Shown here piece by piece: positions 11,985 to 24,667 of a DNA stretch of 64,000 bases. The stretch lies in assembly GCA_022577435.1 (NCBI GenBank), contig JAKOON010000007.1, forward strand, positions 23,271,263 to 23,335,262. Direction: 5' to 3'. Position 1 is the stretch's first letter; each line of letters begins with the position of its first letter. Below the pieces are notes generated by a model. That model was not told the origin of the DNA and did no database searches. It saw only the letters and a program-made list of their open reading frames with translations. The position numbers and the translations under genes are program-made. Source of the stretch: Embiotoca jacksoni. Its lineage: Eukaryota > Chordata > Actinopteri > Embiotocidae.

Positions 11985-13508
11985 TGTAGTTTTGCTGTTC
12001 TTTTCCTGTAGTTTTGCTTTTGTTTTGCTGTTTTTTGCTGTAGTTTTGCTGTTGTTCTGCTGTAGTTTTGCTGTTGTTCTGCTGTAGTTTTGCTGTAGTT
12101 TTGCTGTTGTTTTGCTGTTGTTTTGCTGTAGTCTTGTTGTTTTTTGCTGTAGTTTTGCTTTTGTTTTGCTGTAGTTTTGCTGTTGTTTTGATGTACTTTT
12201 GCTGTAGTTTTGCTGTTGTTTTGCTGTTGTTTTGCTGTAGTTTTGATGTTTTTTGCTGTAGTTTTGCTGTTGTTTTGTTGTAGTTTTGCTGTTGTTTTGA
12301 TGTACTTTTGCTGCAGTTTTGCTGTAGTTTTGCTGCAGTTTTGCTGTTGTTTTGTTGTAGTTTTGCTGTTGTTTTGCTGTACTTTTGCTGTAGTTTTGCT
12401 GTTGTTTTGTCGTAGTTTTGCTGTTGTTTTGATGTACTTCTGCTGTTGTTTTGCTGTAGTTTTGCTGTTGTTTTGCTGTACTTTTGCTGTTGTTTTGCTG
12501 TAGTTTTGTTGTTGTTTTGCTGTAGTTTTGCTGTTGTTTTGTTGTAGTTTTGCTGTTCTTTTCCTGTAGTTTTGCTTTTGTTTTGCTGTTTTTTGCTGTA
12601 GTTTTGCTGTTGTTCTGCTGTAGTTTTGCTGTTGTTCTGCTGTAGTTTTGCTGTAGTTTTGCTGTTGTTTTGCTGTTGTTTTGCTGTAGTCTTGTTGTTT
12701 TTTGCTGTAGTTTTGCTTTTGTTTTGCTGTAGTTTTGCTGTTGTTTTGATGTACTTTTGCTGTAGTTTTGCTGTTGTTTTGCTGTAGTTTTGCTGTTTTT
12801 TGCTGTAGTTTTGCTGTTGTTTTGTTGTAGTTTTGCTGTTGTTTTGATGTACTTTTGCTGCAGTTTTGCTGTAGTTTTGCTGCAGTTTTGCTGTTGTTTT
12901 GTTGTAGTTTTGCTGTTGTTTTGCTGTACTTTTGCTGTAGTTTTGCTGTTGTTTTGTCGTAGTTTTGCTGTTGTTTTGATGTACTTCTGCTGTTGTTTTG
13001 CTGTAGTTTTGCTGTTGTTTTGTTGTAGTTTTGCTGTTGTTTTGCTGTACTTTTGCTGTTGTTTTGCTGTAGTTTTGTTGTTGTTTTGCTGTAGTTTTGC
13101 TGTTGTTTTGATGTACTTTTGCTGTAGTTTTGCTGTTGTTTTGCTGTAGTTTTGATGTTTTTTGCTGTAGTTTTGCTGTTGTTTTGTTGTAGTTTTGCTG
13201 TTGTTTTGATGTACTTTTGCTGTTGTTTTGCTGTAGTTTTGCTGCAGTTTTGCTGTAGTTTTGCTGCAGTTTTGCTGTTGTTTTGTTGTTGTTTTGCTGT
13301 ACTTTTGCTGTAGTTTTGCTGTTGTTTTGTTGTAGTTTTGCTGTTGTTTTGATGTACTTCTGCTGTTGTTTTGCTGTAGTTTTGCTGTAGTTTTGCTGTT
13401 GTTTTGTTGTAGTTTTGCTGTTGTTTTGTTGTACTTTTGCTGTTGTTTTGCTGTAGTTTTGCTGCAGTTTTGCTGTTGTTTTGTTGTAGTTTTGCTGTAG
13501 TTTTATGT
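11985..13508 (+). repeat. 11-bp minisatellite (TTTTGCTGTAG / TTTTGCTGTTG), 1.5 kb
   Basis: About 138 copies of an 11-bp unit alternating mainly between TTTTGCTGTAG and TTTTGCTGTTG, with rarer GATGTAC, CTGCAG and TTGTAG variants. A higher-order structure is visible: the block starting CTGTTCTTTTCCTG at 11995 recurs at 12553, about 558 bp later, with the same order of variants for several hundred bp. Because 11 is not divisible by 3, each forward frame spells the same FCCSFAVVLLL-like peptide in rotation, which explains the short open frames. I do not regard it as coding. Confidence 0.95.
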
Positions 13509-14089
13509 AACTGTGGGACTATGTGTTACAGTCGTCCTGCAGCCTTATGAGTTAAACTAATGACACGAGCGCTTGCAAAGATGCAATAAAATTTCACAGG
13601 ATATAATTACAGAAGAGATTAAACATCAGTTTATTTCAGATCTAGTATGTGGCTGATTTTTGATGAAATGCAGTCGTTGGATTTGAGATGACCTGTCTGA
13701 GTGGAAGTGGATGAGGCCTCCTAATCGGTTGACATGGTCTTACTTCAGTGTGTGGCTCCACCTGAAAGGTCTGAATATCAGATTCTGAATATCAGTGTCA
13801 TGTGTTCATATTTGTTGTTGGAGAAATTATCGGCCTTCAAGTAAAAGAGCTGGAAAACCACTGAGTTAAATTTGGATTTGATTTATTTTTCATTGTACAC
13901 AGTTCGGTCAGATTTAGAGGAAGAGGAGAGGAAGCACTTTACTTCCTGCTAGTTATTGTCATAGAAAAAGATCAAATACTTCCAAGCAGACTGTCACACA
14001 CAAATTGTAAAACTTAAGCTTCCTTTATGCTAACTGTATTTAGCGCGGGAGTTGGAAAAGTTGCATTCGAATGAATATATCTGTTAAGT
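13509..14089. other. No gene recognised
   Basis: Unique-looking DNA without recognisable features, ending at ATR-2. Confidence 0.5.
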
Positions 14090-14291
14090 CCAATTAGAAC
14101 CATCAGTGATGTCATCATCCATCAATGATGTCATCAAACATCAGTGATGTCATCGTTGGTTTGTGAACGTTATGAATCCTCCAGTTCAGATTCTGTCCGT
14201 CACCATCTTGAGAGTTCGGAGCGGTTTGGAGCAGGAAGTGACCATATTTGGACGAGCTGAAGCTACAAACACTTTTATGTCCAGTCTGTGG
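14090..14291 (+). mobile_element. ATR-2: internally deleted copy with one tail unit
   Basis: It begins with the CCAATTAGAACC-type start and carries three TGATGTCATC-type motifs, then continues to GGACGAGCTG. There it jumps straight to AAGCTACAAACAC and a single tail unit (TTTTATGTCCAGTCTGTG, 14273-14290). Compared with the other copies about 450 bp is missing. The junction has a short CTG identity in the parent sequences, which fits a microhomology deletion. The two ends of the element are kept, so this copy helps to define its limits. Confidence 0.75.
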
Positions 14292-15021
14292 TTGAGCTGG
14301 TTTGACAAAACTTCTCCATATAATGCTGATCAATATCATATCTTTAAGGCACTTCCAGCTTGGCTCCACTTTTCTGACCCGCTGACTTCGTCCGGTTGTA
14401 TTTGCATAACGAGCAGCTCCTCACAGCTCCGCCACAAGAAGTAGGATCAGTGATCCACTGCTGTGACAGCTGCTGCTTGATGGCATGCTAACTACTTTCT
14501 GAGTCACTTTTGAAGCATTCAGAAGCGGCTACATTAAACTGGGAGTCGTGGAGTAGAGACGTGCTCGGGGCATGTTCAGTTCTGGCACTAAGAAACCGTT
14601 AGCTAACGGCACATTCACTTCATCATTCAGCCTCAGATTCATCAGCCTGTCAGTCGTGGAGCGAACCGAGTGGCTGCAAGAACAACATGGCTAATTTATA
14701 GGCATCAGAAAATGACCCGGTGACTAATGCGTCAGGACGGAGGTTGTCAGGAGGCTATAAATAACCAGCATCTGCTGCTCCATGCCAACCGAGTACTGAA
14801 ACGAAACACAGAACGGCTCCATAAAAGAGCCGTACAGATTTATGCGACGGTGTGAATATTAAGCAGTGTCACTTATTTCATTTAGCTTTTTGCAGACTGA
14901 CAGCCATCAGAACTCATGTGAGACTGACAGCAGGCAGATCTGCAGGCAGTAACAGGATGGGGGGGGGGCACCTTTTATAGCGTCGCTTTACTCCTCCATT
15001 TGCTCTACTTTGTTTTCTACA

Positions 15022-15023
<2 letters not shown>
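14292..15023. other. No gene recognised
   Basis: Unique-looking DNA. It includes a 10-bp G run near 14958-14967. There is no recognisable coding content. Confidence 0.5.

Positions 15024-15072
<49 letters not shown>
15024..15072 (+). repeat. (TG)n microsatellite
   Basis: About 49 bp of TG. Confidence 0.95.
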
Positions 15073-15075
<3 letters not shown>

Positions 15076-15251
15076 AAATCTCTGCCTCTCTTCTTCCTCT
15101 AATGTTCCTTGTTTGTTTTGCGGTGCTTTCCCTCGGGCTTTGCCTGAGTAAGCACCAACGCGAGCGTGACAAGCACTTAAGGGACCATTGAACGCCGTGT
15201 GGATATGAACCCCCGCCACCCCTCCCCAAAAATCCCCCTCCACCCTCCCGA

Positions 15252-15284
15252 ACACACACACACACACACACGCACGCACGCACA
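15252..15284 (+). repeat. (CA)n/(CGCA)n microsatellite
   Basis: About 33 bp of CA passing into CGCA units. Confidence 0.9.
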
Positions 15285-15407
15285 TAGCCTGTCATGCGAT
15301 CGTCATGCGGCTGCTTGCAAATCCCAAAACATTTTGCTTGAGATGATACATTTGATCCAATCAACCACAGACTGACCTCTGACCTTTCTGAATCCACCAA
15401 ACCTGAG

Positions 15408-15464
15408 TGTCACGGTTTTGGATTCTTGTCATTGATGTATTCAGTCATTCTTTCCCTCTGGTTG

Positions 15465-15534
<70 letters not shown>

Positions 15535-15705
15535 TGCTCACCTGTTTCTGCTCGTCCAATCAGAGCTCCCCGCTGACAGATTGTCGTGATAGCCTCTTTA
15601 GCTCTGCTCATGTTTTTGGGTCGGTCCCTTGTTGTTTGCCTGCTCTGGTTCCTGCATCGCTGACCTGAAGTCGTACTCTCAGGTCTCTTTCCGTCTACCG
15701 TGACA
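15408..15705. mobile_element. Possible short solo LTR with TG tract inside
   Basis: About 298 bp bounded by TGTCACGGT and ACCGTGACA, a perfect 9-bp inverted pair with TG...CA ends, as in the LTR at 8853. The flanking pentamers (CTGAG and CTTAT) do not match, and I see no polyadenylation signal, so support is weaker than for the other LTRs. A chance inverted pair or a small DNA transposon cannot be excluded. Confidence 0.4.
15465..15532 (+). repeat. (TG)n microsatellite
   Basis: About 68 bp of TG inside the possible LTR. Confidence 0.95.
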
Positions 15706-17998
15706 CTTATCACAGCATTCATTTCTATCAGTTTGGGTCATACCTGCCTCCCTCTGTTCTCGGCCTATCGACAGTTAGATTGTGTCCTGCTGAGCGAGGC
15801 GAGCCCTGATTGGTGGATGAGTGCAGGGCTTTAGCAGAGCTTAACCTCGCTTGCTCTTTCTTTGTTTTTTAATATAATTTGCTTCCATGATTTCATTCCT
15901 TGAATTAAGACCAGGCAACATCTGCAGCGACGTCTGCGAGCCTGAGAGTCCATTCATGTACAAAAGAAGTTGTTGGTCATTAACAAATCTGGCAAATCTG
16001 AAGTCTTTTGTTGTAAAATATTTCCCTCCGTTTTCATTTACAATGTTTCTTTTGTGAATAACTGAGCGTCCCAGATGTGAGTGACATGTTCAGTGATCCG
16101 AGGTCTGGATAGATGGATTTGCGGTTATTCAGGTAACTTCAGGTTAAACTCTGTTTTTTCAGTCCTGTAAACCTGGTTCACTTCTTACCGGGATACGTCG
16201 CCATGGTAACTGATGGTGCAGAGCTAACAAGGTCCGGCAGGTTACGTTCGAGATAATATAACCTTTCAACTTTCATTTATTCAAACAGTCTGTGATTTTT
16301 TTTTTTGTACACATTTTTTTTTCAGCTGCATGATGTCTTTAACTCCTTCATATTTTTCTAAAATGATACTTTATTCCTCGTTTATGAAATATGTGTCTGT
16401 GCTGTCAGTACATTGTCCGTGTTTGTGATCGGTCAGATGCTGCGAACACTTCCACTGTGACCTTCAAGTGAGACCTCGTTTGATTTGTTAAGACAGACAG
16501 TGGAAAGTTGAAGCTGCCTCGTCGTACAGGCCTCTTGGTGTTTATTATGTTTATAACTTTTTATTAGCTCATGGACCTCTGGATGATGAAATATTTTTTC
16601 TCTTTGATTATTATCTTTTGTAACTCTGTAGTTTCTGTCACTTTGCAGTAAACCACCCAGAAGATGGGCAGGTGTTTTATTTGACTCCCTCGGCAGAATT
16701 TTAACGTGTTTTGTAACAGCAGATTTTAAGGAAATGTAAACTCCACATGCCTATAATCCATCATTAATCTGAATATTGAAATATATTTGGCCTTGTAATT
16801 CTGAAAACACTGCAACCATGAGACTGTGACAGCAATAGAGATGCAAACAGAACAAAACACAATTTTCGGCCCAGAAGTTTCTCCAGCTTTTCATCTGGAT
16901 AATTACACAGAAAGTACAATAAGTGGTTTTGTTTGGGGACGAAGTAAAGTTGACATTTCATGAGAGGTTTGCAGTCATGTCTGAACACCCTGGAGTCCTG
17001 AGTGCTCTTGAACGCCCCCTGAGCCAATAAGGACGGCGAGCAGAGAACGGCTGTCGGCACGAGAGAGAAACAGAATTCATAATTTTGCCTGGTTTTATTT
17101 ACTGTATCTTCTGGGTTGTCTTATCATATTACTCTTCAGAGAGACGACTAAACTTCAGCTCAGTAGATTTCTGGTGCGAGCCTCCGCACACATTAAGTGG
17201 TATGCAAGAACTCGTCTGACGTGTAAGTTTCTCTATCAGTTGATGTCAAACTCCAGAGGAGATTAAAAGTAGGAATTTGATGGGTTTTTTTCTTCCGTAG
17301 CTAAATTCTTTTTTTTTTTTTACTTGTAATTCCCTTTAAAAAACAAGTCAAATTTAGTTTTGCTTAACTTTTCCACAGCCTGCAAACTGCACTTTACATT
17401 TCTACTGAGCACCAAACATGACTCACTATCAACATGACAAACGATGAGCAAACAATAGAGAAGGTGACAGTTCACAGTAATTTGCACACAGACAGCATGC
17501 AGACACTTGTGAAATAAATGTATCTAAAGTCTTTATCCCATCATCAGATCTGTCTCTAGAATACAAACAACAGTGCTAACTATGGCAGTAAATGAAGTAA
17601 TTCCAGTGTGGATTAAGAAGCAGACAGCAGCAGCTTGGTAAACTGAGATGTAAAGGAAGACGGGCCAAAGCAAACCCAACCTCCAGGAAGGATAAAGTCC
17701 TCTGACTTCACTGTATCAAAGACCATCTGCTGGTATGCTCCTCCAGAAATCTCTCATTGCAGAAATTGAAAGAAATGTTTATATTAGACTTTCTACTCAC
17801 GTGAGAAAAGAGGTGCCAAATCCCAAATATTTCAAAAAGTCTACTATTTAGCCACAGTGGTGTTTGCTGATTTGAAGACAGGTGCTCAAAGCAAACAATG
17901 CACATGTAACATTTGAAAATAAGAAACCAAAGACCAAAGTAGATTAAAACGTTATGTAACCCTAAAAATAGATTATGAATTGGCATAATATCACTCTG
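15706..17998. other. No gene recognised; intergenic DNA
   Basis: About 2.3 kb without a recognisable exon, RNA gene or transposon end. Several poly-T runs (about 16298, 16312, 17310) are the only simple-sequence feature. Confidence 0.5.
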
Positions 17999-18432
17999 AG
18001 CGGTTTGGAGCAGGAAGTGACCATATTTAGACAAGCTGGGGGAGGAGCCAGCGGTGGATCTGACCGATCTGATTGGATACCTGACGATACTACGTCCCGC
18101 CCACCGATAGCTGTAACCTGACTGCACCACAGGCCTGTCAATCAAACAGACACACCCCCAAAAACAGGTCTTCTTGAATCTTCTTTTCTAATGAATGAGG
18201 GATTATTTTCAGATGGACCTCCAGAAAACTAATAAGAAGGAGTGACTTTAGCTAACAACACCGAGATAACTGATGGACACATTTTATTCACTTTGGATTT
18301 GATGAGAGAAGTTGAATGGGAGTCTATGGAGCCGGAGGCTTTTTGGAGCCGACCTCTAGTGGCACTCGCTGGTATTGCAGCTGAAGACACTTCTGGATCA
18401 GAACCATTTTACAGACCTGAAGCTACGAACTC
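17999..18432 (+). mobile_element. ATR-3: 5'-shortened copy leading into array 1
   Basis: It starts inside the element at GAGCGGTTTGGAGC, so the CCAAT/TGATGTCATC part is absent. From there it is collinear with ATR-5 to the tail. About 8-9 differences from ATR-5 fall in the first 190 bp, while the next 300 bp shows about one difference. The tail continues without break into the 2-kb array 1. The open frame starting GTG at 18242 runs into the array. It has no ATG until position 21 of that frame and I do not call it a gene. Confidence 0.75.
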
Positions 18433-20417
18433 TTTTATATCCAGTCTGTGTTTTATATCCAGTTTGTGTTTTATATCCAGTCTGTTTTATATCCAGTGTG
18501 TGTTTTATATCTAGTCAGTTTTATATCCAGTTCATGTTTTATATGCAGTTTGTTTTATATCCAGTCTGTAGTTTTATATCCAGTCTATGTTTTATAGCAA
18601 GTCTATGTTTTATAGCCAGTCTATGTTTTATAGCCAGTCCATGTTTTATATGCAGTTTGTTTTATATCCAGTCTGTTTTATATCCAGTCTGTTTTATATC
18701 CAGTCTGTTTTATATCCAGTCTGTAGTTGTATATCCAGTTCATGTTTTATATCCAGTCTGTAGTTTTATATCCAGTCTGTTTTATATTCAGTCTGTGTTT
18801 TATATCCAGTCTATGTTTTATATCCAGTCTGTTTTATATCCAGTCTGTTTTATATCCAGTCTGTTTTATATCAAGTCTGTGCTTTATATCCAGTCTATGT
18901 TTTATATCCAGTCTGTGTTTTATATCCAGTCTGTTTTATATCCAGTCTGTTTTATATCCAGTCTGTGTTTTATATCCAGTCTATGTTTTATAGCCAGTCT
19001 ATGTTTTATAGCCAGTCCATGTTTTATATGCAGTTTGTTTTATATCCAGTCTATGTTTTATATCCAGTCTGTTTTATATCTAGTCTATGTTTTATATCCA
19101 GTCTGTAGTTTTATATCCAGTCTGTTTTATATTCAGTCTGTGTTTTATATCCAGTCTATGTTTTATAGCCAGTCTATGTTTTATAGCCAGTCTATGTTTT
19201 ATATCCAGTCTATGTTTTATATCCAGTCTGTTTTATATCTAGTCTGTTTTATATCCAGTCTGTTTTATATCCAGTCTGTTTTATATCCAGTCTGTGTTTT
19301 ATATCCAGTCTATGTTTTATAGCCAGTCTATGTTTTATAGCCAGTCTATGTTTTATATCCAGTCTATGTTTTATAGCCAGTCTATGTTTTATATCCAGTC
19401 TATGTTTTATATCCAGTCTGTAGTTTTATATCCAGTCTGTTTTATATTCAGTCTGTGTTTTATATCCAGTCTATGTTTTATATCCAGTCTATGTTTTATA
19501 GCCAGTCTATGTTTTATATCCAGTCTGTTTTATATATAGTCTGTGTTTTATATCCAGTCTGTTTTATATCCAGTCTGTTTTATATCCAGTCTGTGTTTTA
19601 TATCCAGTCTATGTTTTATAGCCAGTCTATGTTTTATAGCCAGTCTATGTTTTATATCCAGTCTATGTTTTATAGCCAGTCTATGTTTTATATCCAGTCT
19701 ATATTTTATATCCAGTCTATGTTTTATATCCAGTCTGTAGTTTTATATCCAGTCTATGTTTTATATCCAGTCTATGTTTTATAGCCAGTCTATGTTTTAT
19801 ATCCAGTCTGTAGTTTTATATCCAGTCTATGTTTTATAGCCAGTCTATGTTTTATATCCAGTCTGTAGTTTTATATCCAGTCTATGTTTTATAGCCAGTC
19901 TATGTTTTATATCCAGTCTGTAGTTTTATATCCAGTCTGTGTTTTATATCCAGTCTGTGTTTTATATCCAGTCTGTTTTATATCCAGTCTGTTTTATATC
20001 CAGTCTGTAGTTTTATATCCAGTCTATGTTTTATAGCCAGTCTATGTTTTATATCCAGTCTATGTTTTATATCCAGTCTATGTTTTATATCCAGTCTGTA
20101 GTTTTATATCCAGTCTGTTTTATATTCAGTCTGTGTTTTATATCCAGTCTATGTTTTATATCCAGTCTGTGTTTTATATCCAGTCTGTTTTATATCCAGT
20201 CTGTTTTATATCCAGTCTGTAGTTTTATATCCAGTCTATGTTTTATAGCCAGTCTATGTTTTATATCCAGTCTATGTTTTATATCCAGTCTATGTTTTAT
20301 ATCCAGTCTGTAGTTTTATATCCAGTCTGTTTTATATTCAGTCTGTGTTTTATATCCAGTCTATGTTTTATATCCAGTCTATGTTTTATAGCCAGTCTAT
20401 GTTTTATAGCCAGTCAA
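18433..20417 (+). repeat. Array 1: ATR tail minisatellite, 2.0 kb
   Basis: More than 100 copies of TTTTATATCCAGTCTGTG (18 bp) with 16-bp (no final TG), 19-bp (TGTAG) and TATG variants. Rarer variants include ATAGCCAG, ATATGCAG, ATTCAG and ATCTAG. The first part shares an ordered series of rare variants with array 2 at 27.86-28.03 kb and 28.43-28.70 kb. All long open frames here (FYIQS, LYPVC and FISSL repeats) come from the periodicity. Confidence 0.97.
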
Positions 20418-21631
20418 TAGAAGACCACTAAACAAAATTGGTGTGCACAGCAGGGTTTCAAGGAGGAAGTCACCGTTCACGACCATCACGAGAGAACACG
20501 CTTAATAAGCATAATATTTGTATCTTTATCTACTTTTAGGACTTGTGTGACAAGCCGATGATATTTTAGAACAGATTTATTTAGAAACACGAGTGTATAT
20601 ATTCGAATATATTGATCCACTGTAAAGTGTAAATGCATGAAAACATTATTTGCCTCCTTTTATTATCAAAACCAGGAAAATGTTCTCTGTTTGGATTTAT
20701 TTATACTTACTACAATGAATAAAACATTTTCTTTCATAACAAGTTGGGAGGTTTGTTCCTCACTCGGCAGCTGAACGCAGAAGAGAAGCCGCGCAGATAC
20801 CCGACAGGAATGATTTTCATTCCTGCGAGTGTGTGATTCTGATATCTGAAGTATTTATGGATTTATTCTCTTATTTGTACGTGTACTGTATGTATTAACC
20901 CACCAACTTAACCTTATGTAAGTGAGCTTTTTTCTGTGTGTGTGCAATACTGCAGTCGCAGCCTTGTTTTCCACGACAGCGACAGGACGAGTTGGTTATT
21001 GATGATACCTAAACGCTGTCTTCCTTCCTGCTCGGCTCATTTCCATTCTGCCGGCTCCACACCTTGCCATGTTACTTCACCACGCTCTCATTAGTTCATT
21101 TGCATATTTACGTCAACAGTCGAGGCAAAGATCCGCGGCTCTGGGAAATATGTGCATCTGTGTGTTGTGTTGCGTGAAAGATATACAATACCTCCCACTT
21201 TTATGGAAGTCCCTCATAAATTGTGCACATGAGGCACTTTGTGAGCGGTGAGGTAAGAACCTGTGCAGCCTGCTGCAAATTAATTGAGCGTCACTTTGAG
21301 AATCGGAGACTGCTTGTTGATAAAGGTGGAAGATTGATGACAGCCGGGCTTTTTTTAACGGATGGGAGCTTCATAAAACATTTGATTATATACAGAGACA
21401 AGCTCCAGCGGTCTGCACGTGTGTTTGAACACGCTCTGCATTAATATTTAGTTTTAAAACACACACTTTATTTGTGCATGTTGAAGCATATTTGCATTAG
21501 CATGTATCTCAAGGAGAGATGCTCGTACAAACACGCGTGTATGTACAACATACATATACACATGTACTCGGATGATAGTGGGGATGATGATAAATTATGT
21601 GATGAGGATAATGATCAGGTGATAATGCTTG
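20418..21631. other. No gene; possible conserved non-coding block at 21.06-21.43 kb
   Basis: The region leaves array 1 and becomes unique. The part 21060-21430 has balanced base composition, few runs, and motifs such as TTTGCATATT, CATAAATTG and AAATTAATTGAG that are common in vertebrate developmental enhancers. This is an impression from sequence texture only. Confidence 0.3.
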
Positions 21632-22200
<569 letters not shown>

Positions 22201-24243
22201 TTAGTGCGATGTCTCTCCCACCATTTCCAGTTGTCAGAATGGCAGCTGGGGTGTTTTTGGTGTTGTGGCCTCGCCTGCAGACACAGCCAGCGACTGTCAG
22301 TGTGGATCACACCCTAACACTGAATCCCCCCCCACACACACACACACACTTCTCAGCGCTCCCCCTCCATCCAGCACCCCCAGAGTTCCCCCATATATTT
22401 GCTGTCTAATGTATCCTTCAACATTTTTAATGATGTTTTTAAGTAGACATTAATGTAATAATTTATGTCTGACTTATTTTTGGGTTGAATTTGTGGAGTT
22501 TTTATAGATCTCTCACATAAATCTGATGAAAGATCATAAAATTTGGGTAAAAATCGAATGATAAAACTATAACTTGCAGTGAAAACATTCCACAGTTTGT
22601 TTTTAATGACTTGGAAGGATTTATTTTTTAACATTAAAACTGGGAGCTCTTTGGGCATCTTTCTACAATTTTTCAAAGTAAAAGTAAATTATGAACATTT
22701 TCAAAAATTCAGTTTAAAAGAAAACATCAATGAAAACCAAAATATAATAAACAATTATACAAATATGTTCCATCATGCACAAATAAATGTATTTCAGAAC
22801 ACATTACAGCAAAATATCAAAATTCTTGAGGGCACAAAACTTTGTTTGTTGACTCTCAAATTAAAAAAATCAATATACTTTTAATCTTAAAACAAAATAG
22901 ATAAACAAACAGAATGAAGAGGAATCATTTATGAATAAATTGTGATAAAAATTAGTTTAAAGTAACAAACAGACAGCTGTTTTATCGTATTGCACATGTT
23001 TATACATCCCCTGATGTCTCGTGTATTCCTCAGTGAGAATTAAATGTGGCCCGACACGTCACTATTTATATGAAGTTGAATCGAATAATGTTGGAGATTG
23101 ATTGACTAATAAATCCTCATTTTTGTAAGATAGTTTTGGCCAACCATAATTTGGACTGTTTTAATTATTGGCTATTGCTTGACTGGACTCTGGATAACTG
23201 TGTATAAATGAGTGATTGATTACATAACTCCACATTGTCTTTTTAAATCAATAAAAATAAATAATGTAATAAATACCCAAATATGGCCACCTGCCAAAGA
23301 AATTCAATGTGTAATGACCTTTAAAATATCACCGAATTGATAATTAGAGCTAACGCTTCCCCTCACTTCACAATGTGTGTACTTCTAATGTCTTTGATAT
23401 TGACCCCTTTGGGCCTCTGTACTATGGCGTTACCCAAAGCCAGACATGATTGGTGTCTTGTCATTGCGCTCAGACCTCTGGCAGCACCGGACATGTTTTA
23501 TTGCTGTATGAACACGCTGACAGACTGGGTGGAGGGAAAGAGACGTGAAAGAGGTGGAAGAGAAGTGAAACTAGAGAGAGATGCTTTTGATTGATAAAAA
23601 TCCGTGTCTCGGTCTGATGTGGAGGAATGAAGGATAGAGATGGAGGAGAATCAGTATAAAAAACTGAAGAAGTGGAATGAAAACGCTGCTGACAGATTAT
23701 GTTCTGTTCTGATATATTTCAAAGCCAACAAAATACCTGGAGACAATGTTTTATGAGCATGTGGCCAAGTGATATATTCACACTTTATTCTTGTGGGGCG
23801 GGGTTTATAAAATTGCAGCCGCAGTAAAGTCAGATAGTGTATTTACACTGCCAGTTTGATTGACATTTCACTAAGGCAATCGGAGCTTCCAAATCCTGCC
23901 CTCAGCCTACGATAGCCAACCAGAGTCTGTATCGAGCGCAGGTGTTAGATCCAGTCAGTCAGAATGCCATGTTAGTGATGATTGACACTTTGTACAGCCA
24001 ATGAGATTCTAAGCAGGAGTATATACGACTTCAGTGGGCGGGGCTTATACCAGAAAGAAAGACTATCTTGTTGTTGAATGAAGGCACATTTGTGCAACTG
24101 TTTTGAGGTCTATTCTTAACGTAACTATGAATCATTTTAAAAATGCACTTTGTTAGAGGGTTCTTTACAATTTATAGTAATTTCCCAGAGATTATGTTTC
24201 ATATCGAATGGAATCGGGACCTGGTGGATCAGGATTGAATATA
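22201..24243. other. No gene recognised; very AT-rich
   Basis: About 2 kb, strongly AT-rich between 22400 and 23340. The open frames here are low-complexity Lys/Asn/Ile stretches. The part 23750-24060 has a GGGCGGGG-containing pair of motifs (GTGGGGCGGGGTT and GTGGGCGGGGCTT) about 240 bp apart and may be an old dispersed repeat that I cannot name. Confidence 0.4.
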
Positions 24244-24340
24244 TTTGTTTGTTCTGGGTTTTGTACCCTCATTGTTGAAATGCACTTATTGTAAGTCGCT
24301 TTGGATAAAAGCATCAGATAAATGAAATGTAATGTAATTT
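24244..24340 (+). mobile_element. L2/Maui-type LINE tail, strongly 5'-truncated
   Basis: Contains the TTTTGTACCCTCAT...TAAGTCGCTTTGGATAAAAG tail seen at 4620-4712 and ends ATGTAATGTAA. Only the last 100 bp is present. Confidence 0.65.
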
Positions 24341-24468
24341 GGGAAATCAGTGGCGACAGCTACTATTTTATGTTGTTATACTGCTGATAACTATACAAAT
24401 GCACGTGACTTACTATTACTGTATGTGGCATATAACATACGTGTGTGCATTGTTATATTATTGAACTG

Positions 24469-24470
<2 letters not shown>

Positions 24471-24536
<66 letters not shown>
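24471..24536 (+). repeat. (TG)n microsatellite
   Basis: About 66 bp of TG. Confidence 0.95.
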
Positions 24537-24543
<7 letters not shown>

Positions 24544-24667
24544 ATAAATACCTAACACTTACCTTGACCTGGCTCTTTGTTCTGAAATATGAATTAAACA
24601 ACAGTTTAACCAAGACACATCCCCAGGAAGCCTGGATTTGGAGCTTGTTCGGCTCTTTTCTGGAGTA

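Noticed and set aside
12068..13149. Hydrophobic repeat protein (FCCSFAVVLL) resembling membrane segments
   Set aside because: Product of the 11-bp array, present in all three frames and interrupted by TAG in each.
22579..22884. 101-codon frame rich in Lys, Asn and Ile
   Set aside because: Lies in very AT-rich DNA and shows no domain.
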